Below, one piece after another: positions 63,508 through 64,000 of a stretch of DNA of 64,000 bases. The position numbers and the translations under genes are program-made. Each line of letters opens with the position of its first letter. Position 1 is the first letter of the stretch. The DNA is taken from assembly GCA_003833135.1 (NCBI GenBank), contig QZLH01000005.1, positions 212,752-276,751 of the forward strand. The letters are read 5' to 3'. Source of the stretch: Oehlia diaphana. Taxonomy: Eukaryota > Glomeromycota > Glomeromycetes > Glomerales > Glomeraceae. A model generated the notes under the pieces. The model saw only the letters and a list, made by a program, of their open reading frames with translations, did no database searches and had not been told where the DNA came from.

Positions 63508-64000
63508 TCACTGATCATATAATATTTAGTATTGTATTAATCATAAATCATAATAATAAATATTAAATAATAAACAATTATAACGATAAATAGTAAAATT
63601 TATATTTTCATATATCATGTCAATTTTTTTAGTTACATCATACGTCATAAGTCATTATCTTAGAAATTATGTCAAATATACTCTAAGTTACGTCTAACAT
63701 ATATCTATGACATAACATAACTTGATACTACGTTACGTCATTAAGTTTGCATCCTTATGTACTACTTGAAAAAGTCAAATAGATAATGTTAACAATATTA
63801 CAAAAGATTTACTAATTCATAATTTAAGTGGTTTAGATTTAACGAACAATATTTTTTTGTAGTTAAAAATTTCTTATTTTTAATAGTAATAATATTTCTG
63901 AAGTTTTGCGTACAGTTGCTATTTTGTACTTATAGTTTATATCTTGTAGATTTATATTCAATACCTTTTCAAATTATTTGATATTTTATAAATATTGTAA
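63508..64000. other. 3' flank of hAT relic with TACGTCAT-like short repeats
   Basis: 63615-63760 holds many short words of the type (T)ACGTCAT / ATGACATAA in both orientations (ACATCATACGTCATAAGTCA, TTACGTCTAA, ATGACATAACATAAC, TACGTTACGTCATTAAG). This density is typical of the subterminal region of a hAT element, so the relic probably ended near 63770. The rest is AT-rich with nothing supported. Confidence 0.45.

Overview
The window looks like nuclear DNA of an arbuscular mycorrhizal fungus (Glomeromycotina, most like Rhizophagus/Glomus). This is inferred from the extreme AT richness with long A and T runs, the lineage-typical expanded F-box families (signatures 'LHSCILVN..WC' and 'LLVN.YWC..VIP.LW'), several von Willebrand A / alpha-kinase fusion genes, and heavy DNA-transposon debris. 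A 562-base run of N (19155-19716) shows that it is a draft assembly.

Layout. The left part (1-37000) is gene-bearing: a vWA-alpha-kinase gene (3981), a mitochondrial-type PPR gene (6471, minus), a convergent pair of paralogous F-box genes (10029 plus, 11584 minus), two F-box genes of a second subfamily (14719 plus, 17560 minus), two tandem vWA-alpha-kinase genes (21235 and 24470, minus) with similar upstream regions, a fourth broken kinase copy (about 26885-27425), another F-box gene (29058), a 17-exon gamma-tubulin complex component 5 (GCP5) gene (31179-35624), and an F-box gene facing it tail to tail (35716, minus).

The right part (about 37000-64000) is mostly transposon and pseudogene ground. 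It holds a fragment duplicated from GCP5 (38255-38452), a frameshifted LRR/AMN1-like pseudogene, fold-back MITEs, a satellite of about 13 units each carrying an internal hairpin (42065-43175), one broken hAT element plus two further hAT relics, and a DDE-transposase pseudogene (49909-53894). That pseudogene is interrupted by at least three other elements with recognisable target-site duplications, one of which contains a further insertion. One intact F-box gene (58196) stands between the relics.

Functional picture. Apart from the PPR gene (predicted organelle RNA factor) and GCP5 (microtubule nucleation), every intact gene belongs to two expanded families: seven F-box proteins (predicted SCF ubiquitin-ligase substrate receptors) and three vWA-alpha-kinases (predicted atypical signalling kinases). 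The intact F-box and kinase genes are intronless, whereas GCP5 has 16 short introns. All calls come from reading the sequence and from family knowledge; no database search was run.
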